DNA from: Adiantum capillus-veneris
Taxonomy: Eukaryota; Streptophyta; Polypodiopsida; Polypodiales; Pteridaceae
Direction of reading: 5' to 3'
DNA: 60,000 nucleotides
Assembly (NCBI GenBank): GCA_014529385.2
Contig: CM043962.1
Span: 149,292,647 to 149,352,646, forward strand
The position numbers and the translations under genes are program-made. Position 1 is the stretch's first letter, and every line of letters starts with the position of its first letter. This document shows positions 11,661 through 23,079 of the stretch, in pieces. Below the pieces are notes generated by a model. It saw only the letters and a list, made by a program, of their open reading frames with translations, ran no database searches and had not been told where the DNA came from.

Positions 11661-12729
11661 CCTCAAGGCCCTCGTTTAATGCAATTGATGGCTGGCATGA
11701 GTTGCGTCTTTTTTCCAGCTGACCCCACCCTCTGGCATGCCATCCTCGAGGCCGAAAGATCAGGCCTCGCACAACCCCCATTAGGCTCCTCACCTCATTG
11801 GAAGGATCTCCTTGACAGCCTCCCTATCGACTCCCTACAGCCCTTGGTTCATGTTGAATCCTCTTCATGCACACGCACTACCTTCGGGCATGTATCCTGC
11901 TTGCCTTGCAACTCACACACTGTCCCCTTTTTGAAAACACCTGTAGATTTTGTTACATGCTACCATTGATGGATTGCCAGGCTGACACACTCTTTAGCTC
12001 ACCTACCACTCCCACAACCCACTCCTTGTCTCAATCTCTCTGAATCTCAACGTGCAATCATTAACTCGGACGAGAAGAACAATCAGAATGAATTTAAAAT
12101 GAACAAAATAAAATAAAAATCAAAATCGAACTCAACCAATGAAATCCAAAACAAAACTCACAATTGATCCTTCAGCCCAAAATGAATAAAAAATAAAAAT
12201 GCAAACATTCCACTCAAGCAGGAACCTCAAAGGGATTCGCGTTCATGAAAATGAGAATGGGCCATTCAATGACTTTAAATGGTTATTTTTCATGAATGAC
12301 AATAGTGTTTTTTAGGATCAAATCTTTTTGCACCAAGAAATGAAGCTTGTGTTGCTGCTTGCATTTTCTCCTGTTTGCTAAGAAAGTTTTATCCAACTAG
12401 AGAATGATTAATCTTTTTTCTTCCATGGCCGTCCAAAGAGGTAAGTTAGCTATCAAAGAGCCATTTATCACGAGTTGGTTGTGCTAATAGTTTGTCTTGT
12501 GCATGGTATAGTGTGGCACTTCCATTGAATTACATAAAAATACTTTTGGCATGCATATGGGCCTCATTTGAGAGCTACATTGACGATTCTTACAAACAAC
12601 TTGATGGAGAATGTGCATTAAAAGTTTCGTTTGACATTGCATGTACATTTTAGTGCTTGAATTGAATGTAAAATCATTGCATCGCAGTAAAATTGAGCCT
12701 TGTTGAAAGAATGTCATCTCAGAGCTGTC
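11661..12729. other. No recognisable feature
   Basis: Mixed-composition DNA. The part from 12050 is A-rich. The last 300 bases may be decayed K-family coding sequence, but I could not align them by eye. Confidence 0.4.
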
Positions 12730-12948
12730 ATATGATCTAAGTGGGCCGCCTACAGAGCCAGTGTTGTATGCCTACTTCAGACGGCTGATGTTTGTGCGAA
12801 GCTACCATCTCCAAACATTCGAAGAAGCATTTTACACAGGCTTCTTCATGTACAAATCCAAAAAATTTGGCCCATTAATGGCAACTGAGTCTATGCGATA
12901 TGATGCGTTTCTACATCAAATCAATCAAGAAGGACGACAACCACACTG
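12730..12948 (+). pseudogene. C-terminal remnant of the K-family unknown ORF
   Basis: The frame reads YDLSGPPTEPVLYAYFRRLM, then FVRSYHLQTFEEAFYTGFF, and stops at 12948. The C-terminal end of the ORF at 29360-30333 has YDLSGQPSKEVIHALYQRIM followed by FLPSYHLQAFEEAFYTGFF, so the two are clear homologues. As there, a polypurine tract and an LTR follow within 50 bases. The upstream coding part is missing or unrecognisable. The function of the protein is unknown; its position makes it a retroelement product. Confidence 0.75.
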
Positions 12949-12982
12949 AAGACAAAGACGATCATGTTGTGGTAGACATGAA

Positions 12983-12997
12983 TTAGGAGGGGGGGAG
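12983..12997 (+). other. Polypurine tract before LTR at 12998
   Basis: TTAGGAGGGGGGGAG directly precedes TGTTGG, the same arrangement as at 30372-30385. Confidence 0.7.
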
Positions 12998-13277
12998 TGT
13001 TGGAGCCCAACTTGTCCAACTGTTGTAATTAGCCCACCTTGTAAAGCCTATCAAATTCCCATTTTTATCTCAAAGAAATCTTATCATTTTGATCCACTTG
13101 TCTGGGTTATGTAAAGATTAATCAGTCAGTCAGGACCCATAATTGTTCCCTATTTGTAATTATGAGGAAGAGAACCCCATGTACATTTTTGAGCTAAGGT
13201 GACCAAAGTATAAAAGTCAGCTTAGAACCATTTTTTGACATAACATTTTTGAATATTAATCATGTGTCGTACGAGTC

Positions 13278-13320
<43 letters not shown>

Positions 13321-13839
13321 GTGTGTCTTATCCTCTTCGCTACGCGCTTCTCTTTCATCGGATTCACGACGTGACCACATCATCGCGGTAGTCTCTCCGA
13401 GAGCTACGCGCCCACGCCACGCATTCATATTTTCGAGCTGTTCGCGGTCGATCCTTCCTCGAGCTTGTTTTGCTTGGTAAGTAACACAAACAGTGTCTGT
13501 TTTAAACAATCAAGTGCTCTATGGAATGAGAAAGAGATTAGCTACACATAGATATTCATAGGCTTAGGTTTTTCCCACTTTTGGATTATGACCTGTGAGT
13601 CTATCGCGACTGTAATCGAGATAACTAGGGTTCAAATCTGGTGAGATTAGACTTATAGGTAAGTATATCCTATTGAGAGGATGGTGCCTAATAAGTTTGA
13701 TGCAATTCCGAGTTCATTTGGAGGTGTAAACAGTGTTGTGAGCGTTTAGGGATAGAGTGGGTTGCATTCTACCAAGGTTAGTGATTGATGCATCATAAAA
13801 GTGTGTATGTGTAGATTAGTCTCAGTCTAACAAGCTAGC
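12998..13839 (+). repeat. LTR, K/A-related family
   Basis: It starts TGTTGGAGCC after the polypurine tract. The proposed end, AGTCTAACA at 13839, resembles the CTAACA or CCAACA ends of the A and K LTRs. A TATA-like GTATAAAAG is at about 13208 and a (GA)n tract at 13281-13317, followed by a GC-rich stretch with CGCTACGCGC. The middle has GAGGATGGTGCC, shared with the A LTRs. The right end is uncertain; it could run on to 14433. Confidence 0.55.
13281..13317 (+). repeat. (GA)n microsatellite
   Basis: An uninterrupted 37-base GA tract about 70 bases downstream of the TATA-like box of the LTR, where the 5' end of a transcript would lie. Confidence 0.9.
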
Positions 13840-14099
13840 GAGATTGCCTACATGCACCTACGGGTTAGTCGTGTCATCGGATGATAAGTATGTTGTCTGT
13901 GTCGTGCTTGCGAGCATGAACAGGGGAGTAGTTTTGCCATAAAACACCTTGCTCATGTGACTTGATTAACACTATAATCAATGCTTAATTCTCTTTCACT
14001 ATGGCTTTCTCATGTTTCTTATGATTTCTAATGATGTTTTGATTAGCTAGATTGTAACTAATTAGTGGTTAATCTCTCTCTAATTTTGTGTGATTGCCC
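13840..14099. other. Unassigned sequence between two LTR ends
   Basis: No ORF or repeat recognised. It could be the start of the E LTR that ends at 14433 or the tail of the LTR at 12998. Confidence 0.3.
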
Positions 14100-14433
14100 T
14101 GTTTTGCTTGAGTGTGCATGTAGGTTTGATTGGAGTGTGGTGCTTGTGATTAGTGTGTTGCATGATAGGATTAGTGTTGTGTGCATCTTGCAATCGTTAG
14201 TATGTTTGATTGAGTTGATTAAAGGTGAAGATAAGTGGATGTGGAGATTGCCCTTCATTGTGGCTTAGCTCCTCCATAGACCAAGAAGCTTACCTCATAC
14301 AGTTAACCATTTGTGTTGCCATGATTAGCCCACTAATCGTGTGAGTGTTTACATGCCCTAGCCGGGTAGCTCATCCCTCCGGATTGATAATTTTGTTGGT
14401 CATTGGAGCTATGCAATGATGGGACCCCCAACA
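14100..14433 (+). repeat. LTR end, family E copy 1
   Basis: It matches 41137-41490 closely (GTGTGCATGTAGGTTTGATT, GCCCTAGCCGGGTAGCTCAT) and ends GACCCCCAACA. In the second copy an Asp-type primer-binding site follows immediately, which identifies this as the 3' end of an LTR. Here GTCTTGATG follows, so this copy has no primer-binding site. Confidence 0.65.
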
Positions 14434-15383
14434 GTCTTGATGAAGGCTATAATCTGTGTGTGTATGTGTGTGTGCGTGCGTGCGCGTGCGCGTGCACTGG
14501 TAGCTTCAAAAGTCAGCAAGTAGCCATGAGTTCAGCCTAAAGTATCACGGTTAGTCACAAGGATTCCGTTTTTTGAACTGCAATGAAAGTGGTCATTCAT
14601 GTGACGAGATGATGGTGCCTACACATGTGACAGCTCCTAGATCTTTTATGCGCTATGTTTAGTGTAGTCACTAAAGGCTATTTGCAAGACCATTACTAAC
14701 TTTTCTAGGGATGGCCATCTTTGAGATGTGGTGCATGCTTCAGAGATGCACAATAGCTGTCTACCAAGAGTAGTTATGATTGAGGTGGATTGCTCAAGAG
14801 CAACGGTGAACCCGACTTCTCTATTTGCATTTTTGTGGGAGCGGTGAGGTGTTTTCCATGAGATTCATGGTTGAGAAGGTTGGAAATAACTTCAATGCAA
14901 ACAATTGCAACATAGTGGCTGCAATGATTGGTTTTAGCATAGAATAGGCATTTCATATTATTGAAGATGCAAATTTGAGTATGGATATTATTCCAATGTG
15001 GCATCTTTTATAGGAAGATATCAAGAAATTTGTTCCCACCAAAGCTCAATATAGAGGGTAAGTCAAAGGATTTGCATGGGCCATTTGGTGATCTTCATCT
15101 AGGTAGGCAATGGAGCTTTCATTACTATGGAGAAGCTGCAGATTGTCAATGCTTCAAGAAAACTAATATACTATGTTTGGTGGATACAGGCGGATGCACA
15201 CCAAACCCTGTAAACACTCACTCAATTTTTTGAAAGAAGCTATGTAATTCAGCTTATGATGATTTGTGTAATTTGACATACCCTCTTAGCCTCTCGGAGT
15301 CTACACCCTTGTAAGTGGCCAAATGGCCGTGGGAAAGCTCCCTTAACCTTTAAGTCAAAACCCTTAGTTTTGGACTAAAGACA
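14434..15383. other. No firmly recognisable feature; GT/GC-alternating tract at 14456-14492
   Basis: A TGTGTGTATGTGTGTGTGCG tract runs into alternating GCGTGCG, a purine-pyrimidine alternation that can form Z-DNA. Small ORFs at 14774-15004 (-) and 15030-15233 (+) have no recognisable domain. Confidence 0.4.
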
Positions 15384-17012
15384 TGTCATAAAATCTAATA
15401 TCTAACTAACCCAAATGATTTTCTCATATTAAATTGATCACTTAATGTGGGAGAATAAACGGGAACAAGTGTTAAGATATAGGTATGTGCTTATAGATCT
15501 ATCTCAACACGGGGCCAATGGTAAAGGGGCCCAAAAGGGAGATGGTCTATCAAAGAGCAAGGCTAACCAATGGAGCATAAGACCTTAGGGTTAGCTTCAT
15601 TGAAGACCTCCAATAAATGTGTGTAAAAGTCCTTTGACCTTAAGTAAGCTAGGGCTGAGCTTGAGGTGGGAACCCGGCCCAAGCTCGAGGTGCTTGTCAT
15701 GCTTGAGGTGCTTGTCATGCTTGAGGTGTTTTTCATGCTTGAGGTGCTTGATTAAGATGCTTGAGGTGCTTGACTGGCTCCATGCTTGAGGTGCTTGACT
15801 TGCTGCATGATTAAAGTACTTGAGGTGCCTTGAGAAGCTTGCCTGAGATGCTTGTGGGAACACCCCCTAGTTCAAGTGCTTTGTCATGCTTGGTGAGTAA
15901 GGTGCTTGATCACCTAAAAGTCAAAAGCATTCCTACAAGAGGGGGGGCGAGCCCTTTTCCTAGGGGCTAGAGAGAGAACACCCACTCACACACACAAGGG
16001 AAGCCCAACTTGAAGAGGCAGCAAGGACACATGTCAGGCCCCTACCCATGTTACCTTCATGTGTTGCTTGAAGCCTATTGGCTAGGCTTCAAAGGGGTCC
16101 AATGATAAATTACATGAATTATCTAATTGTTTTAGCATTTATCAAGTCCTCTCTCTCAAAGGGGAAAGGGGGACACTTGTCCCAAGGCTACCCATGTTGC
16201 TTGTAATGGCTCTTGCTTGTGATTGGCTAGGCCTGGAAGGGTCCAATGAGCTTCAGGCATGAGCTACAAGGGGGGGTCGCTCGACCCAAGCAAGCTAGGG
16301 GGGTGCATAGGGGGTATACTCACCCACACACACTCACAAGCACTCTCATTGTGTGATATGCAAAGTGCAAGAGCTCCCTCTCCAAGCAAGTAGAGGTTGA
16401 GAGCCTACACCAACACTCTTGGCTATGGAGTGCAAATCCAACCAAGAGCCATGCTTCAATGCTTAAGCTTGCCATATCCTTCTTCTTCATTACTATGCTA
16501 TTATGTATGCTAGCAACAAGAGTATGATAAGTGAGGAACTAATTCTTTCTCCTACGAAATGTTTCTTCTTCCTCTTCCCTACCCTCATTCCCTGCTAGCT
16601 CTCTCCACCTTCGAAGGTGTTTGAGGTCTTGGGACTGAGGCTTGGGATAGTTAAAGCTTTCTTCAAGTTTATGTTATGTTTGTGGTGCATGAAGCCTTCC
16701 ATCTTCATGGCATCACCTAGGTCACAAGGAACACAAAGACTGTATTGTAACAAGTCTCTCTTTATGGGAGAAATCATAATACAAATGCCTATTGGAGGGG
16801 GGACCGGCTCCACATAAATCCGGTCCTCGATTGTTGTCATGTTCTCTAAACTCTCTCTCTTGCAAAAGTATTGTCTATGCCAAGTTAACTAATTGCTATG
16901 ATTATGTTGCTATCTTCAATTATGTCTACCCGCTATGCTCACAAAATCATTTCTTGAAAGTACTCTCATTAAATTCCGCTATTCTCAAATTGAATAGGCA
17001 AATTCCATTACA
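15384..17012 (+). mobile_element. Solo LTR of chromovirus family C (C1), 1.63 kb
   Basis: It starts TGTCATAAAATCTAATATC and ends CCATTACA. It matches the reverse strand of 46315-47920 along its whole length, and parts of 39669-40669 and 56042-57800. The ends are set by the polypurine side in C3 and the primer-binding site in C4. It contains a GCTTGAGGTGCTT minisatellite (15682-15860) and a conserved antisense ORF (16595-16840). Flanks (AAGAC left, AAGAA right) may be a worn target duplication. It lies inside element G. Confidence 0.8.
15682..15860 (+). repeat. Minisatellite inside LTR C1
   Basis: About ten imperfect copies of a 14-22 bp unit around GCTTGAGGTGCTTG. The homologous places in C3 (47500-47625) and C4 (57290-57400) have different copy numbers. 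Confidence 0.8.
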
Positions 17013-17159
17013 AAGAATAAAGGGTATCATTTTGAATTTATGATTGAACTCAATATTTTTGGTGCTTGATGTGCATGTACAAATGTTTTGACACTAACTA
17101 TTGAGATTCATTGTGAAGAGTGATTGGCAAAGCGGGATTCCATTGCAGATACGGGATGT

Positions 17160-17620
17160 GGGCATTGCAAAATATTGCAAAATGTGGCTATTTAGAGCCA
17201 TTCCAATTCTTTGGATTAAAAGTTGTATACATACTAGCTCATAGCTTGGTCAAAAGTTAAATTTTTTCATTTTGAGCTAGTGTTTACCCAACTTTTTTGA
17301 GAGATTTCAAGTAATAAATTTGGCTATTGAGAGTCGTTTACTTTCATTTCATTAAAAAGTTGAAGTCATCTCTAGCTCATAGCTTGCTCTACAAAATGTA
17401 AAATTTCATGTGAGCTAGTTGTTAGTAGCCAACTTTTTTGATAAACTTTAAATTGCAAAATTGGGCTTTCAAGAGCCACTTCATTTCATCAAAGTTGCAT
17501 TATTTCTAGCTCTTGGCTTGTTTTTAATTTCGTATTTCATTGAGCTAGAATCAACTTTGAATCATGCACGAGAGATGGTAAACAATGCAAAAATTGCTTA
17601 TGTAGAAGCATTTTATCTTT
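17160..17620. repeat. Three degenerate tandem units of about 138 bp
   Basis: Units begin near 17182, 17317 and 17459 with GGCTATTTAGAGCC, GGCTATTGAGAGTC and GGCTTTCAAGAGCC. Each carries a CTAGCTCATAGCTTG-like motif and an AACTTTTTTGA motif at the same offset. Confidence 0.6.
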
Positions 17621-19013
17621 CATTGTTGATGTGTGCATAACCAAAGGCATTTCTTACTTTGGGTTTTTCCCCTTTGGCAAATTCGGGTATGCAAGACCCT
17701 AGCTTTAGGTTTCCATTAATGTCTTTTTTGTGTGCTTTTGGCTTTCAGTGATTGGCCTTTGGAGCTTGTGTTTTCACTTAGCTTCAAAAAGCTTGGATTG
17801 TAAATAAAAAAAGATCAAGAGACTTCTCTACACCAAGGGGATGCTTGCTCAAAGGCTGCACAAAGAGCATGAATATATGTAATCCTTCCATGTTCTTTCT
17901 CTTTTGTTATCTCTCCATTCTCTATGCTTGGCTTAAGTGAAATCTTGCTTCTAAGCTATGGTTCTTTCATGTTCAAAAGCTAGGCATACTAAAGTTTCAA
18001 CACTTTGCTTTGTGAATATTAACTCATCAAAAAATTAGGTTTAATGTATGCTAATCATAGGTAATTTTCCTTGACCTTAGGTTAATATAGGTTCATTTCT
18101 CATTAGTCCTAGACTCTTAGTGACAGTCTTAATACTCCATTCATTTTTAACATGACCTAGGGCTATGATTAGGCTTTAGTCCTTTAGTCCAATTTCCATA
18201 CACATCTCATGTTGGAAGCAATAAAAAAGTGCTAAATAATGAAACAATGAAGCAAAAAAATGCCAAGAAAAAGTAGCAAAATGCTACTAGACACATGAAA
18301 AGAAATTTTCTATGTTATGTTGTGTCTACGTGAGGCCTAGCGCCTTATTGGCACTTGGCGGGCGAGGGGAATCACCTTGGCGCGATTGGTCAAGGCCCTA
18401 AACCAATGCCCTAGGCTGATAGGGGTTAGTCGTCGCCTTGGTAGGCTAGTAGGATTTTGGAACACCTTCTTGAGGGTTCAAGGAGCCGAGAGGCGCACCT
18501 AAACTTGCCTTGGGGTGGTAGCCTTGTATTGTACTTTAATTTTTTTCAATGAATGACAAAACTAAACTTCCATGAGCTTCAAAAAAGCTATGACATTGTA
18601 CCAATAAATTAAGAGCTTTTTTATAGCCCATAGCATGATAGGCTTGAATGATGTATTAAGATTCGTCACATAGTTTTTAGGCTAGTAGGTTCATGAACTT
18701 GCATTAGCGTAGGGTCTTAACTCATTACTTGTGTTTCATGCATAAAACTGAAATTTCAAGTGGTTTAATCTTCATGATAGTTTGAATTTTTTTTTGCTTT
18801 GTGTTGTCTAGTTTTTGACTATGATTCACCCATCTTTTAGAAGCAAAAATTCACTTTGCATGATTGTTCATTGTACTTCACATTTTTATCCTTGTTGGTC
18901 TTTTGATGCTCATAACTTGTTCTTATGTTTTGCAGCTCAACATTTCTTCCATGGACTTGCTTTCTACCATGTCACCGTCTTTTGCTTCCTGACACACGAG
19001 GACGTGTACCAAA
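17621..19013. other. Noncoding 3' interior of element G
   Basis: No domain found. The frame from 18815 runs into the LTR but has no recognisable similarity. Near 18360-18500 a GC-richer patch (CTTGGCGCGATTGG) stands out from the AT-rich surroundings. Confidence 0.4.
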
Positions 19014-19027
19014 TTAGGAAGGGGGAA
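19014..19027 (+). other. Polypurine tract of element G
   Basis: AGGAAGGGGGAA lies directly before TGTGCGGAAGC, the start of the 3' LTR. Confidence 0.7.
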
Positions 19028-20003
19028 TGTGCGGAAGCTGCTAACATAGGCTACACCGAATATGCATCAAGCGCGAGATATGCTATGGATGTGCATAATA
19101 TTTCCAACTCACTTTGTATAAGTCTTGGGCTCATTGGGAGTTCCAAAGTTGTATATGATAGATAGAGAGCTCAAACTTAAACCCATAGTAGAAGGGATTG
19201 TGGGTGAAAGCCTTTAAAAGAAAGGGTTTATGCAAGGAGGCTTCATGCTTGAGTATCCACTCTTGAGGATCAACTTTTGAGAGATCTGAGTGTTCATTCT
19301 ATGGCCTAGCCTTGAGCTTAATGCCCATGCTTAAGAGGCTAGTGCTAATCCACTGTAATTAGAGTAAGCTCTTATTGGTTAATCTAATCCCTATTTTCTC
19401 ATTAGTCTACTTCTTCTCTATATTTCATTATGTCATGAAGTAGTATTACACTCTCATTATTCTAGATTTGAGAGAGGTATATACTTCTTGCTATTAACCA
19501 CCCCTATTCTTCTATGAGCATTTGATTTGTGATATTTAGCATCACTAATTAAGTGGATTAAGTTGGGTCTTAATCTTGTAACTAGTGTGTGTGCCCTATT
19601 GTTTTCTTATGTGTGTGGATAGGTTTTATAAAACTCTAGCACCATTCACCTCATGTGTGTAGCTATTGATAAAGTGCCGTGATTGGCATGTGGTGATTGC
19701 AGAGTCCAACACCAATGCAATTAGTGCGTGCTTACCATTAGTGTGCTTGGGGTTTCTAGTCTATGGTAAGTCGGACTTTGGTGGACTTGATGTGTGTAGG
19801 AGTTCATTGATTAGTGATTAGAGTATGTTTAGAGTTAGCTTGCCATGGCTAATCTCTACTTGCATTGGAGAGGTGTTCTCTTGAATCCTCTATTTCTATT
19901 CATTCGATCCTTCTGCTCCCATGCCCTAGCTGGGTTGCTGATCCACGGATTTGATAATTTTGTCTGGGTTGCAATTAGGTCATTGCTACAATGCCTCCCA
20001 ACA
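19028..20003 (+). repeat. Family G 3' LTR
   Basis: 976 bp, pair of 8215-9158, ending CCTCCCAACA. Right of it begins the second half of LTR B2 (AAGTGCCCCAATGG). Confidence 0.8.
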
Positions 20004-20420
20004 TTTCCAAGATTTAAAGTGCCCCAATGGGAGTTGTGCTCTTCAAGTTCAACTAGTTCTCTTCAGGGTTATGGCTATGGCAGCCTAGTGACAAATTGTG
20101 TGTAGACAGATTGGGAGGGCACGTACCTATGAATTGTGGAATTGATGTTGAATTTGTGGTCTTGTGATGTTTAATTGTGAAAGGGGAGGCCTTATCTTCA
20201 TATGCATTGGTTGGCGTGTGCTGTAAATCCGTGCTTTGACAAGGTGCTGCTCCTATGTGCTATGGTCCTTTGGGTGGACCTGTGCTTGTAATTTTCCTAG
20301 AGAGCCTAGGCCTTTTGGTTGGGGTTTACTAAGAGTATAATTTTTGGTGCTGAGGTTGAAGTTTGAATGCTCTTGGGCTATATAACTATAGAGGTGTCCC
20401 ACTTTTTAGTTTGCCCAACA
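20004..20420. mobile_element. LTR family B copy 2, right part
   Basis: It matches 1717-2121 of B1 (GTGCCCCA..., CAGATTGGGAGGGCA, CTGTAAATCCGT) and ends CCCAACA at 20420, followed by the ATGTA duplication. Confidence 0.7.
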
Positions 20421-20684
20421 ATGTAATTTTTCAATTTTTTTTGGGGGAGAACCACAATGGGTGACAATGTGCTAAATCTCATAGATGAATTCTACCTCTT
20501 TATGTTTGTCAATATCCTCTTTAATTTGTTTGGCAAATGTGTCATTATAGGTATAGGGACGTTGGCTACAGGTTTAGCATCGGGACTCAAGATAATCATG
20601 TGCTGATATATCAATGGGTCCACCCCCTTGAGTTCTTTGTATGACCATGCAAAAACATCTCTATACTCCTCGAGGAGTTGTATG
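20421..20684 (-). pseudogene. Ty3 pol fragment just upstream of RT
   Basis: The minus strand reads LLEEYRDVFAWSYKELKG, then VDPLIYQHMI and a PVANVPIPIM stretch. This is the segment joining protease to RT in plant Ty3 pol. Near 20430 it decays into a SPIVVVPKK-like part with a stop. The gene should continue with VWVNLKKVN, which is found at 7786 on the same strand, so one pol gene was cut by the B2/G insertions. The copia-like LTR at 20685 removed the part upstream. Confidence 0.8.
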
Positions 20685-21436
20685 TGTTAGGAAATAAGAC
20701 GTAGCTAAATAGATTTTTGAGTAGATTACTTAATGGAGAGAGAGAGATTTCACACACAAGAGATTATAGAGTAGAGAGAGAGAGAGTACACACGATATAC
20801 GTGGTTCACCCAATGTGGGCTACGTCCACAGGAAAGCAGCCACTCAATGGCTTTAGCACTTCAAAAGAAGAAGTAGTTTACAAAGGGATTATACCCTTAG
20901 TGGAGCTCCCGCCTTGCTTCACTCTCACCACCTCACACTCACCTTGTTGCATCAACTTCACACTATGAAATGTGTGTCGAAATGGCCTCCTTTTATAGGC
21001 CAAAAGGACTGCCCTCTCTTAAGAGAGGCAGCCATGTGTAGCCGCCCTTGTGCGAATAAGTCCAAATCGGACCCTCCAATCCGCCCATGTGTGGCCGCCC
21101 TTGAGAAGACAAGTCCGCTTTTGAATTCGGCCACCGGCCATTGAATTCGGCCACCGGCCATTGACTTCTGACCACTGGCCATCGACCATTGACTACCAGC
21201 CACCGGCCAACCGACCGGTTGTTTTCCATCCACTTTCCGGCCGCCGTCCGGCCATAATATTCCGGCGAAAAGGAATATTCCGTGAAAGTTGCCCCTGATT
21301 CTTGTCCGTGAAAATTTTGGTTTTCGGTGAGTGATTTTCCTTCACGCACAATGGCTTCTCCTCATAATGGGGGGCTTACAAATGTGTGCTTTTACCACAG
21401 AAAATTACAAGGGTAAATCAGACTCCATACTTAACA
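20685..21436 (-). mobile_element. Copia-like LTR
   Basis: A 752-bp LTR on the minus strand, TGTTAAGTATGGAG to TTTCCTAACA, preceded by the polypurine tract CTCCAAGTGGGAGATTG. It contains TATACGTGGTTCACCC and a TATAAAAGG box on the same strand. I recall such motifs from plant Ty1/copia LTRs. It inserted into, or truncated, the Ty3 pol fragment at 20684. No second LTR or copia protein is visible, so the assignment to copia rests on motifs only. A short GGCCACCGGCCATT repeat is at 21128-21215. Confidence 0.65.
20989..20999 (-). promoter_or_regulatory. TATA box in copia-like LTR
   Basis: CTATAAAAGGA on the minus strand, well placed within the LTR to start transcription of the element. Confidence 0.5.
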
Positions 21437-21451
21437 ATCTCCCACTTGGAG
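21437..21451 (-). other. Polypurine tract of the copia-like LTR
   Basis: Minus strand CTCCAAGTGGGAGAT, immediately upstream of the LTR start. Confidence 0.6.
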
Positions 21452-23079
21452 ACTGATCTCCAAACCAAACCTATGACTGCTTTCCATTCTGGCTTCTTAT
21501 CCTTGAATGCCGATTGAAGATGAGGAAAAGCTCAACTTCTCCTTGTTGACCACTGTAACGGCTCCATATCCCGCCGACACCAAAAGCGGGATGGAACCTT
21601 TGGCAGGTCTCTAGGCCTACTAAAGTCGAAGTCTTTAACAAGAAAAATTCCAGGGAATTCACCCTTACCATTGGCAATGGTTTAGGTTTATAGCCCTAGA
21701 AGAGACCTAGTCCTGTCTCGAAACGGGACCCAAAACAACATTTCCGGTCCTAAATCTTCATCCTTTAGATTAAGGTCTCCTTAGCCAATGCTTTTTTCCC
21801 TCTAACATATGTGAGGGCACAGCCGCTGGTGGATTCCTCATCCAAGTGAAGTTTCTACACGTTTTAGTGCGCGGGAATGGATAGTTACCTGACTAATCAG
21901 GTCCACCCATCCATGATTGACAACCCGAGTCAATCCCCACTTACCACCCCGCACTCACACATGATTTTTTTATCTTACTATCACATTGTTTTAAACATTT
22001 AAAATAATGGTTTCTTTTAACGTTTCATCACAGTAATTCCTTGAAGACAGCATTTCCTTAAATCAACCTTTTAAAACAGCATTGAAGACATTCTTTCAGA
22101 AAACAGACATCTTTATACTTAAGACAAGGTACTGTCATTTTAAGGTATCACTGACCAGTACTAACTTGTCTCAAGACCACCTATACAAGGGTGAAAAACG
22201 GCACCCATTCCTTATTTATATAACCGGGGTGGAAAAAGTCTTCACCCAAAGTCCGGGCGCCCATACGCCCAAAACCAGTTGCCCATACAACCGGGCGGTT
22301 CCTCTAGGATAAACTTAAAAGTACTATCCATAAACATAAACAAGCACGAGATAAAGACTCCACACGTGCAGAGGTAACCGACTCCTCCATGATGGTATCT
22401 CCATCATTACTCATTACCTGGAGTAAAAATATTTCCAAGGAATCAGAGGTGTCTTGAGACAAGTTGTCTTAAGGATGGTCAAACATTTCTTTCCTATTTC
22501 AACCAGAAATAACCCAATCATTCCTTTCCTAATTACACTCATTGATCGTGGGTTTCGTGGAAGTTACCTTCCTTTTTCAGCCAGTGTTTTCCTTCTTAAA
22601 CCTTCGTATGCAATGCTTAACTTAAAAATGAATTCTAAAAGCTTATTAATGGCATAATTGAAAACCACCTGGGACTGGTCGTCCATCTGCTATGGGCCAG
22701 GTGCCCGTAAACTCTCCTCTGTGGGCCTATGGCTAGGCCCTGCTTCATGGTCGTTAGTGGCTTTGTTACTAGTATCTTCATCTTCCGTCATAGGGTTTCC
22801 CTTGGTTCTCTTGGGGGCCATTTCGGCAGCCTTATAAATAGACTTAATCCATTAGAGGATTTGTTGAATAACATTTATTTTTCCTTGTTTACCCAAAAAT
22901 AAGGGTTTTGGACCTCGGTTAATTCTTTGGTACTTAGATAATTTTATTTCTTCAGTTTTCTTATCCATTATATACAAGATTGGTTACTTTTGACCAAAAT
23001 ATGTACCTAAACTATTTATCTAAGGTTAGGATAATTAAAATAGATTTTCCAAGGTCTATTCCTTCTCTGATATTGATAT
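21452..23079. other. Noncoding interior next to copia-like LTR
   Basis: No gag or pol reading is visible in either strand. Past 22800 the DNA turns AT-rich and merges with worn copies of the 152-bp satellite. Confidence 0.4.

Larger units (their letters stand above)
8215..20003 (+). mobile_element. Large LTR element without gag-pol (family G)
   Basis: Two LTRs in the same orientation (8215-9158 and 19028-20003) flank about 9.9 kb. An Asp-type primer-binding site follows the left LTR and a polypurine tract precedes the right one, so the element structure is complete. I find no G-type gag or pol frame. The inside is AT-rich, with later insertions (a K-family 3' end with LTR, an E LTR end and the C1 LTR). 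This fits the class of large retrotransposon derivatives, which need another element's proteins. It sits inside the LTR B2, so it is younger than B2. The exact left end is uncertain by a few bases. Confidence 0.75.

Noticed and set aside
11304-11969. 221-codon plus-strand ORF and its minus-strand partners
   Set aside because: Its His-Thr and Ser-Leu repeats are direct translations of CA and CT microsatellites; no domain elsewhere in it.
14774-15233. Possible host exon fragments
   Set aside because: Frames are short, without splice-consistent structure or a domain I can name.
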